Shown: positions 27,944-38,048 of the stretch, in pieces | Layout of the letters: each line of letters starts with the position of its first letter | How positions within the stretch are numbered: position 1 is the stretch's first letter | Origin: Roseivivax sp. THAF197b | Lineage (GTDB): Bacteria > Pseudomonadota > Alphaproteobacteria > Rhodobacterales > Rhodobacteraceae | NCBI RefSeq assembly: GCF_009363255.1 | Contig: NZ_CP045318.1 | Coordinates: forward strand, 1,340,001 to 1,404,000 | DNA length: 64,000 nt | Direction of reading: 5' to 3' | Position numbers and translations under genes: made by a program | Notes under the pieces: model-generated | What the model was told of the DNA's origin: nothing | What the model saw: the letters and a program-made list of their open reading frames with translations, nothing else | Database searches by the model: none

Positions 27944-28740
27944 GCCGGTGCGCCTACGTCACCCTGGTGACGAATGACGATTTCGCGCTGGGCGCGCGGG
28001 CGCTTCTGCGCTCGCTGCGGCTGTCCGGGACCGAGGCCGATCTGGTGGTGATGCATACGGGCGGCGTGTCGGAGGCCGCGCTGGAGACGCTCGCGCATCC
28101 GGGCACGCATCTGACGCCCACCCAGCTGTTGCCCACATCGGACGCCTTCAACGCGCGGCACGCGCGCAAGGCCCTGCATGACGCGGCACCGTTTGCGAAG
28201 GGCAACAAGCCCGCCTTTCACACGCCGCTCGACAATTTCGCCAAGCTGCGGCTCTGGCAGCTGCCCTATGAGCGGGTCGTGTTCCTCGATGCCGATACGC
28301 TTGTGCTGCGCAATCTCGACAAGCTGTTCGACTACCCCGAATTCTGCGCGGCCCCCAATGTTTATGAGGGCTTGGGCGATTTTCACCGGATGAATTCGGG
28401 CGTCTTCACCGCGCGGCCTGATCCCGCGACGTTCGAGGCGATGTTGGCGCGGCTCGATGTGCCGGACATGTTCTGGCGCCGGACCGATCAGACCTTCCTG
28501 CAGGACTTCTTTCCCGATTGGCACGGGCTGCCCGTCTTCATGAACATGCTGCAATATGTGTGGTTCAACCTGCCGGAACTCTGGCGCTGGTCGGACATCC
28601 ATGTTCTTCATTTCCAATACGAAAAGCCGTGGCAGGACCATGACAAGGCCGCTCGCCTCGCGCCCCTGATCGATCTGTGGCGTGCCTATGCGGGCGAGGG
28701 GCCGGTGCCCGAGATCGCAAGCCTGCCGGATCCCGCATGA
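27940..28740 (+). CDS. sqdD: Glycosyltransferase SqdD, GT8/glycogenin-like
   Basis: 266 residues. GT-A fold with the metal-binding motif FLDADTLVL near residue 110, AYVTLVTNDDFALGARALLRS at the N-terminus and FHRMNSGVFTARPD in the acceptor half. It lies between sqdB and sqdC and overlaps both (ATGA), the same order as in Rhodobacter sphaeroides, where SqdD takes part in building sulfoquinovosyl diacylglycerol. It presumably transfers sulfoquinovose from UDP-sulfoquinovose. Confidence 0.88.
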
Positions 28741-29561
28741 AGATCGCGTTGACCGGCGGTACAGGCCTTGTCGGGCGTTTCATCGCTGAGGAAATCCGTG
28801 CGGCGGGCGACGATCTTCTGGCGCTTTCGCGACCTGATTACAGTCTTGGAGACGCGCCCGATCTCGAGGGCTGTGACGCGCTGATCCATTGCGCTTTTTC
28901 CCATGTGCCTGGCCGCTATCGCGGCGGCGAGGGGGACGACCCGGAGGGTTTCCGCCGCGCCAATCTGGACGGCTCGCTGCGGCTGTTCGAGGCGGCGCGT
29001 GCATGCGGCGTCTCGCGCATCATCTTTCTGAGTTCCCGCGCGGTCTATGGCGATTACCCGCCCGGCACGCCCCTCGTCGAAGACCTGACGCCGCGGTCCG
29101 ACACGCTTTACGGACAGGTGAAATGGGAAGCGGAACAGGCGCTTGCGGCGATGCATGGCCCGGAATTTGCCACCGCCTCGATCCGCGCGACGGGCATCTA
29201 CGGGCCGGGGCGGGATCACAAATGGTGCGGGCTGTTCCGGGACTTCCTTGCCGCGCGCAAGATCGAACCGCGCCGCAGCACCGAGCTTCACGGCGACGAT
29301 CTGGCCGCCGCTGTGCGGCTGCTCCTGTGCAATGACGCGACGGGGCCCTTCAACGCCTCCGACATTCTGCTCGACCGGCACGACCTACTGTCGCGCGTGG
29401 CCCGGCTGACGGGCGCGGGGGTTAAACCGCCCCCGCCCAGCGATGCGCCGGTATCCGAGATGCGCTGCGACCGCCTGCGGGCTCTGGGCTGGCGACCGCG
29501 CGGTGTGGCCGGGCTCGATGCCGCATTGCCCGAGCTCGTCGGGCAGGCGCAGCTCGGATAG
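28737..29561 (+). CDS. sqdC: NAD-dependent epimerase/dehydratase-family protein SqdC
   Basis: 274 residues from MKIALTGGTGLVGRF (the NAD-binding glycine motif). Further marks: ALIHCAFSHVPG, IFLSSRAVYGDYPPG and YGQVKWEAEQ with the Tyr-x-x-x-Lys pair. Third gene of the sqdBDC operon, overlapping sqdD by four bases. In Rhodobacter sqdC is required for normal sulfolipid production but its exact step is not settled. The stop is one base from the convergent RND pump gene. Confidence 0.86.
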   Translation: MKIALTGGTGLVGRFIAEEIRAAGDDLLALSRPDYSLGDAPDLEGCDALIHCAFSHVPGRYRGGEGDDPEGFRRANLDGSLRLFEAARACGVSRIIFLSSRAVYGDYPPGTPLVEDLTPRSDTLYGQVKWEAEQALAAMHGPEFATASIRATGIYGPGRDHKWCGLFRDFLAARKIEPRRSTELHGDDLAAAVRLLLCNDATGPFNASDILLDRHDLLSRVARLTGAGVKPPPPSDAPVSEMRCDRLRALGWRPRGVAGLDAALPELVGQAQLG

Positions 29562-29562
29562 G

Positions 29563-32500
29563 CTATTCCGCCGGGCTCAGATCGCCCGGCTTTTCGTCGC
29601 CGGCCTCATCTCGGTCACGCTGCATCAGGTCATAGAGCACCGGTGTCAGGAACAGCGTCAGGATGGAGGCCAGGAAAAAGCCGCCGATGATGACGATACC
29701 GATGGAGAAACGGCTCTCCGCCCCGGCGCCCGACGAAAAGACCAGCGGCACGGCGCCCAACACGGTGGACAGCACCGTCATCAGGATCGGGCGCAGACGC
29801 ACGGTTGCCGCCTCGATCACAGCCTCGCGCACGGCGTGACCCTCTTCGCGCAGCTGGTTGGCGAACTCGACGATCAGGATGCCGTTCTTGGCCATGAGAC
29901 CGATCAGCATGACCATCCCGACCTGGCTGTAGATGTTCACAGACTCGCCAAGCACAAACAACGTCAGTAGCGCGCCCGCCACGGCCAAGGGCACCGACAG
30001 CAGGATCACCACGGGCTGCACAAAGCTTTCGAATTGTGCGGCCAGCACGAGGAACACGATCAGCAGCGCAAGGCCGAAGGTCACGAAGATCCCGCCCGAG
30101 GTTTCCTGGAACTGCTCCGCCTGGCCCGAATAGGTGACGCCCATCTGCGCGGGCTGTTCATCGGCGAGGCGGTCCACCTCGGCGATGGCCTGACCCAGAT
30201 CGACCCCCTCGGCGAGCGACGCGCTGATCTCCACCGCCGGTTGGCGGTTCAGGCGGTTGAACGCGGCGACCGAGGCGCGGCGCTCTAGCTCAACCAGCCC
30301 ATCGAGTGGCACGAGCTCACCGCTTGCGGTGCGGATATTGAGGCCGCGCAGGTTGTCTGTTGTGGCGCGCAACTCTTCGGGGGCTTGCAGGATCACCGGG
30401 TATTGCCGGTCCTCCCGGATGAATTCCGTAACCTCGGCGGAGGCGAAGAAGGTCCGCACCGAATCCGAGATCGCCCGCGCATCCACGCCGATCCCGCGCG
30501 CAAGCTCGCGGTTCACGCGGATGTCGAAGCCGGGCGTGTTCACCTCGTAGGCGCGGCGCACACCGGTCAGGACGTCGCTATCGCGCATCGCCTGTTCCAT
30601 GTTGGCGGACCATTCCGCCGCCTCTTCGAAGCTGGGGGCCGTGATGGTCAGTGACAGGCCAGACCCGGCGCCCGCATCGAGCCCAGACGGCGCGAAGGAG
30701 CGGACGCTCGCCAAGGTGATCTGCCCAAAGGCCGGGCGCAATTCGTTCACCACGTCGCGCGGCCCCATATTGCGCTCGCCCCAGGGCGACATGACGGCGA
30801 CCACAAAGGCGCGGCCGGTCTCGCCATACTGCCCGATGATGGAGATCACGTCATCGACGACACCGTCTTCGCGGTAGGGCGCGATCAGGTCTTCCACCTG
30901 ATCCACAGCCTGATCGGTCAGACCCAGCGCGGAGCCCGCGGGCGCAGAGATCGAGACGAAGAAGATGCCGCGATCTTCCTGCGGCGTGAGCTGCGACGGC
31001 AGGTTCTGATAGAGCGTCCAGGACATGCCGGTCATCAGAGCGGCGATGCCCACGACCAGCACGGGCATGCGGATCGCCCGTGTCAGCAAGGCACGGTAGC
31101 CCGAGGACGTGGCATCCGTGATCCGCTTGACCGTCCTGGCGAAGCGGCCCTCGCTCATGCCCGGTTTCAGGACCTTCGACGCGATGACGGGGCAAAGAGA
31201 CAGCGCCACGAAGGACGAAAGCGCAACCGCAATGGCGAGCGTCACACCGAACTCGGAGAAGAGCTTGCCGATCTCCCCTTGCAGGAAGGACAGCGGCACG
31301 AAGACGGCGATCAGCGTGGCCGATGTGGAGACCACCGCGAAAAAGACCTGGTTGGCGCCCTTGCGCGCGGCGTCCTTTGGATCGTCGCCTTCCTCCACCC
31401 GCCGCTCGATATTCTCAAGCACGACGATGGCGTCATCGACGACAAGACCGATGGCGAGGATTAGCGCGAAAAGCGTCAGGATGTTGATCGAAAAGCCCGC
31501 GATGGCGATGCCCGCACAGGCACCCAGAAGGGCGATGGGGATCGTCACCGCAGGCACGATGGTCGCGCGCAGCGATGTCAGGAACAGGAAGATGACCGTG
31601 ACGACGATGCCGACCGCGATCAGCAGCGTCATCAGGACCTGCTCGATCGAGCTTTGGATGAAATCCGCGTCGTCGCTGGTGACCTGAAGCGTCGTGCCGC
31701 TTGGCAGATCGCTCTGGATCGCGGCGACTTCTTCGTTGACCGCCTGCGAGATCGACAGCGTGTTGGCGGAGGATTGCCGCAGAACTCCCAGGCCGATGGC
31801 CGTCTCTCCGTTGGAACGGAAGCGGGAATCGTCGGTCTCGGTGCCAAGGGCGACGCGCGCCACATCACCCAGCCGCACGGGGAAGCCGCCCGCATCGCGC
31901 AGGATCAGGTTCTCGAAATCCTCGGCACTCGAAAGCCGCGTCTCGGTGCGCAGAAGGTAGGTGCGCGAGGCGCTTTCGATCTGGCCTGCGGGCAGTTCGA
32001 GGTTGTTGTCGCGCAGGGCGGCGGAGACCTCGTTCACGGTGATGTCGCGGGCGGCCATTGCGTCGGGATCGAGCCAGATCCGCATTGCATACGGCCGGTC
32101 GCCATAAATGTTCACCGCAGCCACACCGCCCAGCGTCTCGAGCCGGTCGGTGATGAAGCGGTCGGCGTAATCGGTGAGCTCCACCGCCGACATGCGGTCG
32201 GATGTCATCGTCATCCAGAGGATCGGATCGCCCTGACTGTCGTTCTTTTCGACCTGCGGCTCGCCCGCCGCCTCGGGCAGATCGGCGGCCACGGATTGCA
32301 CGGCTGCACGCACGTCGGAGGCTGCCGCATCGATATCGCGGCCCTGACGGAAGGTGATCACGGTGCGCGCGCCGCCAAGCTCGGCCTCGGTCGAGATCCG
32401 GTCGATCCCGGCCACGGTGGAAATCGCGCCCTCGACAACCGAGGTGATCTCGGAATCGACCACGCTGGGGCCCGCACCGGTATATTGCACGCTGACCGTC

Positions 32501-32634
32501 ACCTCGGCGGTGGAGGTATTGGGCAATTCGCGCACCGGCATCCGCGTGAGCCCGGCAATGCCGAGGATCACGATCAGGATCGACATGACCGTGGCGAGGA
32601 CGGGCCGCTTGAGACTGAGATCCGAGAGGGTCAT
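29563..32634 (-). CDS. RND efflux transporter, AcrB/MexB-like (HAE-1/MdtB-like)
   Basis: 1023 residues with the 12-helix RND plan: a first helix (SILIVILGIAG), a large periplasmic loop, a second block of helices containing the proton-relay LVVDDAIVVLENIER stretch, a second periplasmic loop, and a final helix block (PLAVAGALLTLFVLG, LMAKNGILIVEFAN). Trimeric inner-membrane pump that exports drugs or other amphiphiles with proton exchange. It overlaps its adaptor gene by four bases. No outer-membrane channel gene is in the window, so the pump must use one encoded elsewhere. Confidence 0.93.
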   Translation of the reverse strand: MTLSDLSLKRPVLATVMSILIVILGIAGLTRMPVRELPNTSTAEVTVSVQYTGAGPSVVDSEITSVVEGAISTVAGIDRISTEAELGGARTVITFRQGRDIDAAASDVRAAVQSVAADLPEAAGEPQVEKNDSQGDPILWMTMTSDRMSAVELTDYADRFITDRLETLGGVAAVNIYGDRPYAMRIWLDPDAMAARDITVNEVSAALRDNNLELPAGQIESASRTYLLRTETRLSSAEDFENLILRDAGGFPVRLGDVARVALGTETDDSRFRSNGETAIGLGVLRQSSANTLSISQAVNEEVAAIQSDLPSGTTLQVTSDDADFIQSSIEQVLMTLLIAVGIVVTVIFLFLTSLRATIVPAVTIPIALLGACAGIAIAGFSINILTLFALILAIGLVVDDAIVVLENIERRVEEGDDPKDAARKGANQVFFAVVSTSATLIAVFVPLSFLQGEIGKLFSEFGVTLAIAVALSSFVALSLCPVIASKVLKPGMSEGRFARTVKRITDATSSGYRALLTRAIRMPVLVVGIAALMTGMSWTLYQNLPSQLTPQEDRGIFFVSISAPAGSALGLTDQAVDQVEDLIAPYREDGVVDDVISIIGQYGETGRAFVVAVMSPWGERNMGPRDVVNELRPAFGQITLASVRSFAPSGLDAGAGSGLSLTITAPSFEEAAEWSANMEQAMRDSDVLTGVRRAYEVNTPGFDIRVNRELARGIGVDARAISDSVRTFFASAEVTEFIREDRQYPVILQAPEELRATTDNLRGLNIRTASGELVPLDGLVELERRASVAAFNRLNRQPAVEISASLAEGVDLGQAIAEVDRLADEQPAQMGVTYSGQAEQFQETSGGIFVTFGLALLIVFLVLAAQFESFVQPVVILLSVPLAVAGALLTLFVLGESVNIYSQVGMVMLIGLMAKNGILIVEFANQLREEGHAVREAVIEAATVRLRPILMTVLSTVLGAVPLVFSSGAGAESRFSIGIVIIGGFFLASILTLFLTPVLYDLMQRDRDEAGDEKPGDLSPAE

Positions 32635-33719
32635 TGCAGCGCCTCGCGAGCGACGTTGTCCGCGACGTCCACAGGCGCGCCGTCGCGCAGATTGCTCCAG
32701 CCCGTCACGACGATGCGGTCATCGGCGCCGATGCCCTCCGTGACCACCGTGCGCTCGCCTGCGGAGCCGCCGAGGCTGACCTCGCGCCGGACAGCCTGAC
32801 CGTCCTCGACGATGTAGACGAAGGTCGTCTCACCTTCGGAGATGATCGCGTCGTCGGGCAGTGTCAGCGCATCGCCCGTGCCGAAAACCAGTTGAGTGCG
32901 GGCGAACATGCCGCCTGTCAGGCGCCGCTCGGCATTGTCGATCTCGGCCCGGATGTCGAAGCTGCGGGATGCGGGCGATATGGCGCTGTCCCGCACCGTG
33001 ACGGCGCCCTCGAAAGTGGCATCCGGATAGGCGGGCACGGTGAGAGAGATGGTCTGACCTGGTTCGACGCGGTCGTAATAGCGTTCGGGCAGGGCGATCT
33101 CGACCTCGACAACAGACAGGTCCGACAGGCGGGTGAGCGGTGTTTCGGGTGTCAGCCACGCTCCGGGATCGAGGTCGATCAGTCCCAGCGTGCCGTCGAA
33201 GGGCGCAGTGATCCGGTGATCGGCCAAGGCGGCCTCGGCGCGCGCGACCTCGCTTTCGGCACGGTTGAACATGGCGCGCGCCTGTTCGAGCCGGGCCTCG
33301 GCAGCGGTGTTCGATGCGGCCAGCTCCTCGACCCGGTCGAGGTTCTGCCGCGCCTCCGAAAGGCTGGCCTCTGCGCTGCGCAAAGCCGCGCGTTCGCTGT
33401 CGGCGTCAAGCTCGAGGATGAGGTCCCCGGCCTGAACGCTCGCGCCGGAGGCAACCGCGACCTCGGCGACCCGTCCGGACGTGGCGGCGCGCAATTCGAT
33501 GTCGCGAATGGCCATGATCGTGCCGACCGCGCTGACGGCATCGTCGACGGCCTGCTGTTCGGGCGCGGTGACGCCGACAGGGGTGGTGCGGGCACGCTCA
33601 CCGTCCGATTGCATCGCGGCGCCCGAGTTCGACAGCAGGTATTCCGTTCCGAACAATCCCGCCGCGCCAAAGGCTGCAATGGCGAGCAATCCCGCAAAGG
33701 CTTTCAGAAGGCTGGTCAT
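32631..33719 (-). CDS. RND efflux periplasmic adaptor (membrane fusion protein)
   Basis: 362 residues with an N-terminal membrane anchor (about 5-27) and the AcrA/HlyD plan: a lipoyl half-motif (GRVAEVAVASGASVQAGDLI), a long helical hairpin (RAALRSAEASLSEARQNLDRVEELAA), the second lipoyl half (RITAPFDGTLGLIDLDPGAW), then beta-barrel and membrane-proximal domains. It lacks a lipobox. It bridges the RND pump encoded next to an outer-membrane channel. Confidence 0.9.
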   Translation of the reverse strand: MTSLLKAFAGLLAIAAFGAAGLFGTEYLLSNSGAAMQSDGERARTTPVGVTAPEQQAVDDAVSAVGTIMAIRDIELRAATSGRVAEVAVASGASVQAGDLILELDADSERAALRSAEASLSEARQNLDRVEELAASNTAAEARLEQARAMFNRAESEVARAEAALADHRITAPFDGTLGLIDLDPGAWLTPETPLTRLSDLSVVEVEIALPERYYDRVEPGQTISLTVPAYPDATFEGAVTVRDSAISPASRSFDIRAEIDNAERRLTGGMFARTQLVFGTGDALTLPDDAIISEGETTFVYIVEDGQAVRREVSLGGSAGERTVVTEGIGADDRIVVTGWSNLRDGAPVDVADNVAREALQ

Positions 33720-33956
33720 CGCCGGTCTCCGTATTGCTGTGCGCCAGGATGCGCATTGGGTCTCAGGATCTGTCTTGCCGGGCGGCTTCGTACCGGATCG
33801 CCGCCTCAGCGCCTTCCGCGCGGCGCCCTGTGCCAGGCCGAAACAGGTGTCTCATGCGAGCGCTTTACGCGAGGTCCGCCGCCCGCCAGTCGCATCTCAA
33901 TGCGCGGTCATTCCTGTCCGTTCCGGAACAGGGGGCGTGGCGTTTCAGCGCAGGGC

Positions 33957-35444
33957 CTACCTGTGACCGACCCAGCCGCGATCATCGGTGAAGGCGCGAC
34001 CGTCGGAGATCTCCGTGAGCGCGTAGTCCGTGGGCATCTGCGTCAGGGTAGGCAGCGGCACGTCGGAGGCCGCAAGCAGGATGTTGGCGCGGCCGCGATT
34101 GCTGACGGGGCCCTGAACGGCGCGGACATGCGGGTAGAGCTCCGTCAGGATCGCATGAAGCCCGCGCGCCAGCCGACCGTCGGGCGCGTCGATCAGGTTC
34201 ACGTAGACCGGGCCATCGACGATCTGGCGCAGCCTCGCATAGGTCTCGCGCGTGGCGAGGTGGGCAGGCACCGAGCCCGAGGAGAACGCATCCATCACCA
34301 CGGCATCGAACGTTTTGCCGGTCTCGTTGATATAGACCCGACCGTCTTCATGCACGATGCCAAGCCGGTTCTCCGCGGTGGTCCGCGCGGGCAGATCGCG
34401 CCCGGCATCATAGCCGGTCTCGGCGATCATAGCACTTGCGGCAGGCAGGTGCTGGCGGACGACCGATGTGATGAGCGGATCGATTTCCACCGCCACGGCG
34501 CGCGCCTCGGGCCGCTCGGACAAAAGCTGCGTGGGCAGGGTATAGCCGCCACCGCCGATGAACAGGACCTTAGGGGCAGGGCCAAGATCCTGCGCCAGAC
34601 GCGCCCAGATCCATTGCACGTAAGGCATCACAAGTTCCGGACCGGTATCGGCGCGGGCGCCGTCGGGCAGGGCGCGCTCTGCCGCCTGGGGCGTGCGGTC
34701 GGAATATAGCTGAACATTCCCCCCGCGCTGCACGACATCGATGCAGGATAGGCCGGATTCGTATTGGCAGACAGGACCCGTCGCGAGGCTGAGCGCCACG
34801 AGAACCGCAGCCGGTCCCACGGCAACGGGCGTGCCGATGCGGGCATCGTCGCGGGCGGCGGCCGTTTTCGGCTCTGCGCGCAGAAACGGCACACAGAGAA
34901 GCGCCGCGGCCCCGCAGCCTGCGAAGGTCGCCGCCGAGCCGAGGAAGGGCAGGGTGACAAAGCCCGCGAGGATCGCCCCGAAGATCGCCCCGAGCGACCC
35001 TGCGGCCAGCACGATGCCAAGGGAGGAACCTTCGCGCCCCGGTCGGGCCTCCACGGCGAGCTTGGCCAGAAGCGGCGTGGGCAGCGTGACCAGCACCGAG
35101 GCCGGAAAGAATGCCACGAAGACGGTCAGCAACATGCCCGACGTGCCGCGCGCGCCCATGCCGTAGAGGGCCGCAAGGATGGTTGGCGACAGCGCCATCA
35201 GCACCGCCGTCCCGATGAGCGCCTTCTGCACCGCGGCCACCGCATCGCGCCGACCGCGTTCGGCCACGAGCCCGCCCAGGGCAGAGCCCAGTGAAAAGCC
35301 CGCGAGAACGGTCGCGATCACCGCGGTCCAGGTCACCAGCGACGTGCCGAAGAAGGGCGCCAGAACGCGGCCCGCCGCGATCTCGTAGGTGAGGCCCACG
35401 ACCGACAAAACGAGGATGAGGTTGATATTGGTCCAGAACCGCAT
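33957..35444 (-). CDS. Fused membrane/spermidine-synthase-like protein
   Basis: 495 residues from MRFWTNINLI (a longer frame to 35537 is not family-like). The N-terminal half has about seven or eight membrane segments (LVLSVVGLTYEIAAGRVLAPFFGTSL first); the C-terminal half is a spermidine-synthase-like Rossmann fold with LFIGGGGYTLP, a ligand Asp/Glu in AVAVEIDPLIT, and VVMDAFSSGSVPAHLATRE. Proteins of this fused class are common in bacteria and often of uncertain substrate; some act on polyamine-like molecules. Two cysteines in YESGLSCIDVVQRGG lie at the start of the synthase half. It stands alone. Confidence 0.85.
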   Translation of the reverse strand: MRFWTNINLILVLSVVGLTYEIAAGRVLAPFFGTSLVTWTAVIATVLAGFSLGSALGGLVAERGRRDAVAAVQKALIGTAVLMALSPTILAALYGMGARGTSGMLLTVFVAFFPASVLVTLPTPLLAKLAVEARPGREGSSLGIVLAAGSLGAIFGAILAGFVTLPFLGSAATFAGCGAAALLCVPFLRAEPKTAAARDDARIGTPVAVGPAAVLVALSLATGPVCQYESGLSCIDVVQRGGNVQLYSDRTPQAAERALPDGARADTGPELVMPYVQWIWARLAQDLGPAPKVLFIGGGGYTLPTQLLSERPEARAVAVEIDPLITSVVRQHLPAASAMIAETGYDAGRDLPARTTAENRLGIVHEDGRVYINETGKTFDAVVMDAFSSGSVPAHLATRETYARLRQIVDGPVYVNLIDAPDGRLARGLHAILTELYPHVRAVQGPVSNRGRANILLAASDVPLPTLTQMPTDYALTEISDGRAFTDDRGWVGHR

Positions 35445-35639
35445 GATCGCCTTTCGATTGTCTGCCCAGGCAGCCTGGTCAGCCCGGTATCGCGTCTTGC
35501 CGGGAAAGATGTGGCGGAGGGCGCGAAGGTCACGCACTGCCTTGGCGTTATCTCTTTCCGCGCAGCCTGCGGCGCGTCGGGCAGTGGCGAGGGCTCACGC
35601 GGCGTGGCTCCTTGCACATGCGGCGCCGCGCGCCCTGCC

Positions 35640-37091
35640 TCAGCCCCGCGCGATGGTCAGACGGGCGATGATCCCGGTCGATGTGTCCTCGAAGGACAAG
35701 GACCCGCCATGCAGGCTCGCAATCGTGTTCACGATGGTCAGGCCCAGCCCGTAGCCGTCTTTCGCTGCGATGTTTTCGCCGCGGGTGAAGGGGGCCATCA
35801 GCTTGCCGATATCCTCCGCCGTGCTGGCCGTGCCCTCATCCTCGACGGTGATTGTGACGCTTGTGGCGCCGGTCTCCAGCCCGACGGTGGAGCTGCGGCC
35901 GTATTTCAGCGCATTGTCGATCAGGTTGCAGATCGCGCGCTGCAGCGAGATGGGCCGCGCTCGCACGACGATATCGGTATCGCCGGAGATGACGCTGCTG
36001 CCACGCCGCGACATGAACACCGATTGCGCGCCTTGCAGGATCTTGTCGCGCGGCGGGCGGACCCGGACCGGTTGGCCGATATCCTCGTAATCCGCGACGA
36101 TGGCCTCGATCAGCGATTGCAACGAGATCCGGCGCGGCGTCTCGGCGTTCATCTCCGCGCGCGTGTATGTCAGGACGCTTTCGATCATGCCGGTCATGCT
36201 GTCGATGTCCTGCTCGAGCTTGCCGCGCAGTTCCGCATCCTCGATGAGCGCGGTGCGCAGCCGCAGCCGGGTCGCAGGCGTGCCCAGATCGTGACTGACC
36301 CCGGAAAGGACGGCAGCCCGGGCGGCCAGCTGGGCGCGCTCCATCTCCAGGTAGTTGTTCACCGCGTTGATGATGTCCCGCAATTCCTGCGGCCCGTCCG
36401 TGTCGTAGCTGTCCGGCCCGTCCAAGCGTCGGCGGCTGCGAAGACGGCCCGCGAAATTGGTGAAATGCGCCGTGGTGTTCAGAAGCACGGTCAGCAGCCC
36501 GGCCACGGCGACAGCAGCCCCCATCGCCGCCCAGAGCCGCAGATCCGGGGGGGCGGCGGCACAATTCCAGAAGCGAGCCCCCTCGACGTAAAGCCACGGA
36601 CCGGTGCCCACGCGGGCCAGAACCACGGGATCGCTGCAATAGGTGGCCAGAAGGCGCAGCACCTCGCCCGTGGTCTCCGCCGCGGTCTGCTCGGCGCGCT
36701 GCTGCAGGGGAGCAATGGGATAGACGATGTCGGATGACAGGATCACCAGGGTCAGCGCGTCGGTCACGCCGCCCCGGCCCGGATCGGGCAGGATGGGCAC
36801 GATGGTGGTGCGGACCACCTGCGGCGCGCGGGATAGCTGCAGGAAATCATTGCGGCTGGCGCGGGCCTGATCCTCGGTGGAGAGGGGCGCGATCGCCATG
36901 TCCCGTGGGGCGGCAGCCCCGGTCTGCAGGGTGGCGTACAGTGCAAGCCCCGCCACGTAAGCTTCGGAGCGATGCTGCTGCCAGCGCGCATCCGAGCGTA
37001 CCCAGGCCCAGGCCGCGATGAGGCCCGCCGCGAAGGCGCAGAGGACGATGACCGTTCCGATCAGGCGCAGGCTGGGCGCGTTTCGCGTCAT
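35640..37091 (-). CDS. Sensor histidine kinase, partner of the OmpR-type regulator
   Basis: 483 residues: membrane segment at about 10-30, a periplasmic sensor domain of about 130 residues, a second membrane segment near 180-200, HAMP linker, dimerisation domain with the phospho-His in LSGVSHDLGTPATRLR, and an ATPase domain with NLIDNALKYG (N box), a GLGLTIV G2 box and a final SFEDTSTGIIARL. Overlaps the regulator gene by four bases. It sits next to a divergent sugar ABC importer, as the GtrS-GltR system does with the glucose importer of Pseudomonas; control of that importer is therefore likely. Confidence 0.9.
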   Translation of the reverse strand: MTRNAPSLRLIGTVIVLCAFAAGLIAAWAWVRSDARWQQHRSEAYVAGLALYATLQTGAAAPRDMAIAPLSTEDQARASRNDFLQLSRAPQVVRTTIVPILPDPGRGGVTDALTLVILSSDIVYPIAPLQQRAEQTAAETTGEVLRLLATYCSDPVVLARVGTGPWLYVEGARFWNCAAAPPDLRLWAAMGAAVAVAGLLTVLLNTTAHFTNFAGRLRSRRRLDGPDSYDTDGPQELRDIINAVNNYLEMERAQLAARAAVLSGVSHDLGTPATRLRLRTALIEDAELRGKLEQDIDSMTGMIESVLTYTRAEMNAETPRRISLQSLIEAIVADYEDIGQPVRVRPPRDKILQGAQSVFMSRRGSSVISGDTDIVVRARPISLQRAICNLIDNALKYGRSSTVGLETGATSVTITVEDEGTASTAEDIGKLMAPFTRGENIAAKDGYGLGLTIVNTIASLHGGSLSFEDTSTGIIARLTIARG

Positions 37092-37825
37092 GCGTCTTCT
37101 GTCGTCACATCGACCGCGAAGACATAGCCCACGCCCCGTTCGGTCAGAAGCACCTCGGGCTCCTTCGGATTGACCTCGATCTTGGAGCGCAGCCGTTTGA
37201 CCAGCATGTCGATGGAGCGTCCCGAGGCATCGCCCGTCTGCGGGGCTGTGTCATCGACGCTGAGCGTTTCGGCGATCTCTTCGCGAGTGAGCGGAATATA
37301 GGGGTTCGCCAGGAGCACCTGCAACAAGGCCGTTTCGCGTTTCGACAATGCGACCTGCACGCCATCGGGCGACAGCACCTCGCGGCGCTTGGCATCGTAG
37401 CGCCAGCCGCGGAAATGGAAGATATCGGTCTGGCGGCGATGCGCGAGAGAGGCCGCGCGCCGGGTCCGCTTCAGCACGGCCTTGATCCGGGCCAGCATCA
37501 GCTCGGGGTTGAAGGGTTTGGCGATGTAATCGTCCGCGCCCACCTCGTAGCCCTGCATCCGCTGGTGATCGGCCGACAGCGCCGAGACCATGATGACCGG
37601 CACGTCCTGTTCGCGCCGCAGCCGGTCGCAGATCGACAGGCCGTTCTCGTCGCCCAGCATCACGTCGAGAAGGATGAGATCGATGCGTCCGGCCTCGAGA
37701 TGGCCGCGCACCTCCGCCTCGTTGGCCGCAGGCAGCGCGATGGAGCCGTTCTTTTGCAGAAACTGCGTCATCATGCGACGCATCTCCACATCGTCATCGA
37801 CCACCAGAATGCGCGGGATCGTCAT
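37088..37825 (-). CDS. OmpR-family response regulator
   Basis: 245 residues from MTIPRILVVDDD, with the ribosome site AAGGAGAT. Receiver domain with phospho-acceptor Asp near 54 (LLDVMLGDENG) and Lys in YIAKPF; winged-helix output domain from about 140 (ALSKRETALLQVLLANP, SIDMLVKRLRSKIE, ERGVGYVFA). First gene of a two-gene operon with its kinase. Divergent from the sugar-binding-protein gene at 38049, 223 bases away; likely controls it. Confidence 0.92.
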   Translation of the reverse strand: MTIPRILVVDDDVEMRRMMTQFLQKNGSIALPAANEAEVRGHLEAGRIDLILLDVMLGDENGLSICDRLRREQDVPVIMVSALSADHQRMQGYEVGADDYIAKPFNPELMLARIKAVLKRTRRAASLAHRRQTDIFHFRGWRYDAKRREVLSPDGVQVALSKRETALLQVLLANPYIPLTREEIAETLSVDDTAPQTGDASGRSIDMLVKRLRSKIEVNPKEPEVLLTERGVGYVFAVDVTTEDA

Positions 37826-38048
37826 CCATGATCTCCTTCGACACGCCGCCGGGCGGGCGCTTCCGGGCGGGATCATATGCCTTTTCATGCACCGGCCCAG
37901 AGCCTTGCGTAACAATGTGTAACGGCTTGCCCGATTAATTGCATGCCCCCAGCGATTAGCCGCCATTCCGAAGTTGCAACGCTTCGGGCCAAGCGACAAT
38001 GTTCCCCCACCATTGCCCGGGAAGGGCAGTATCTGGGAGGAAACCAAG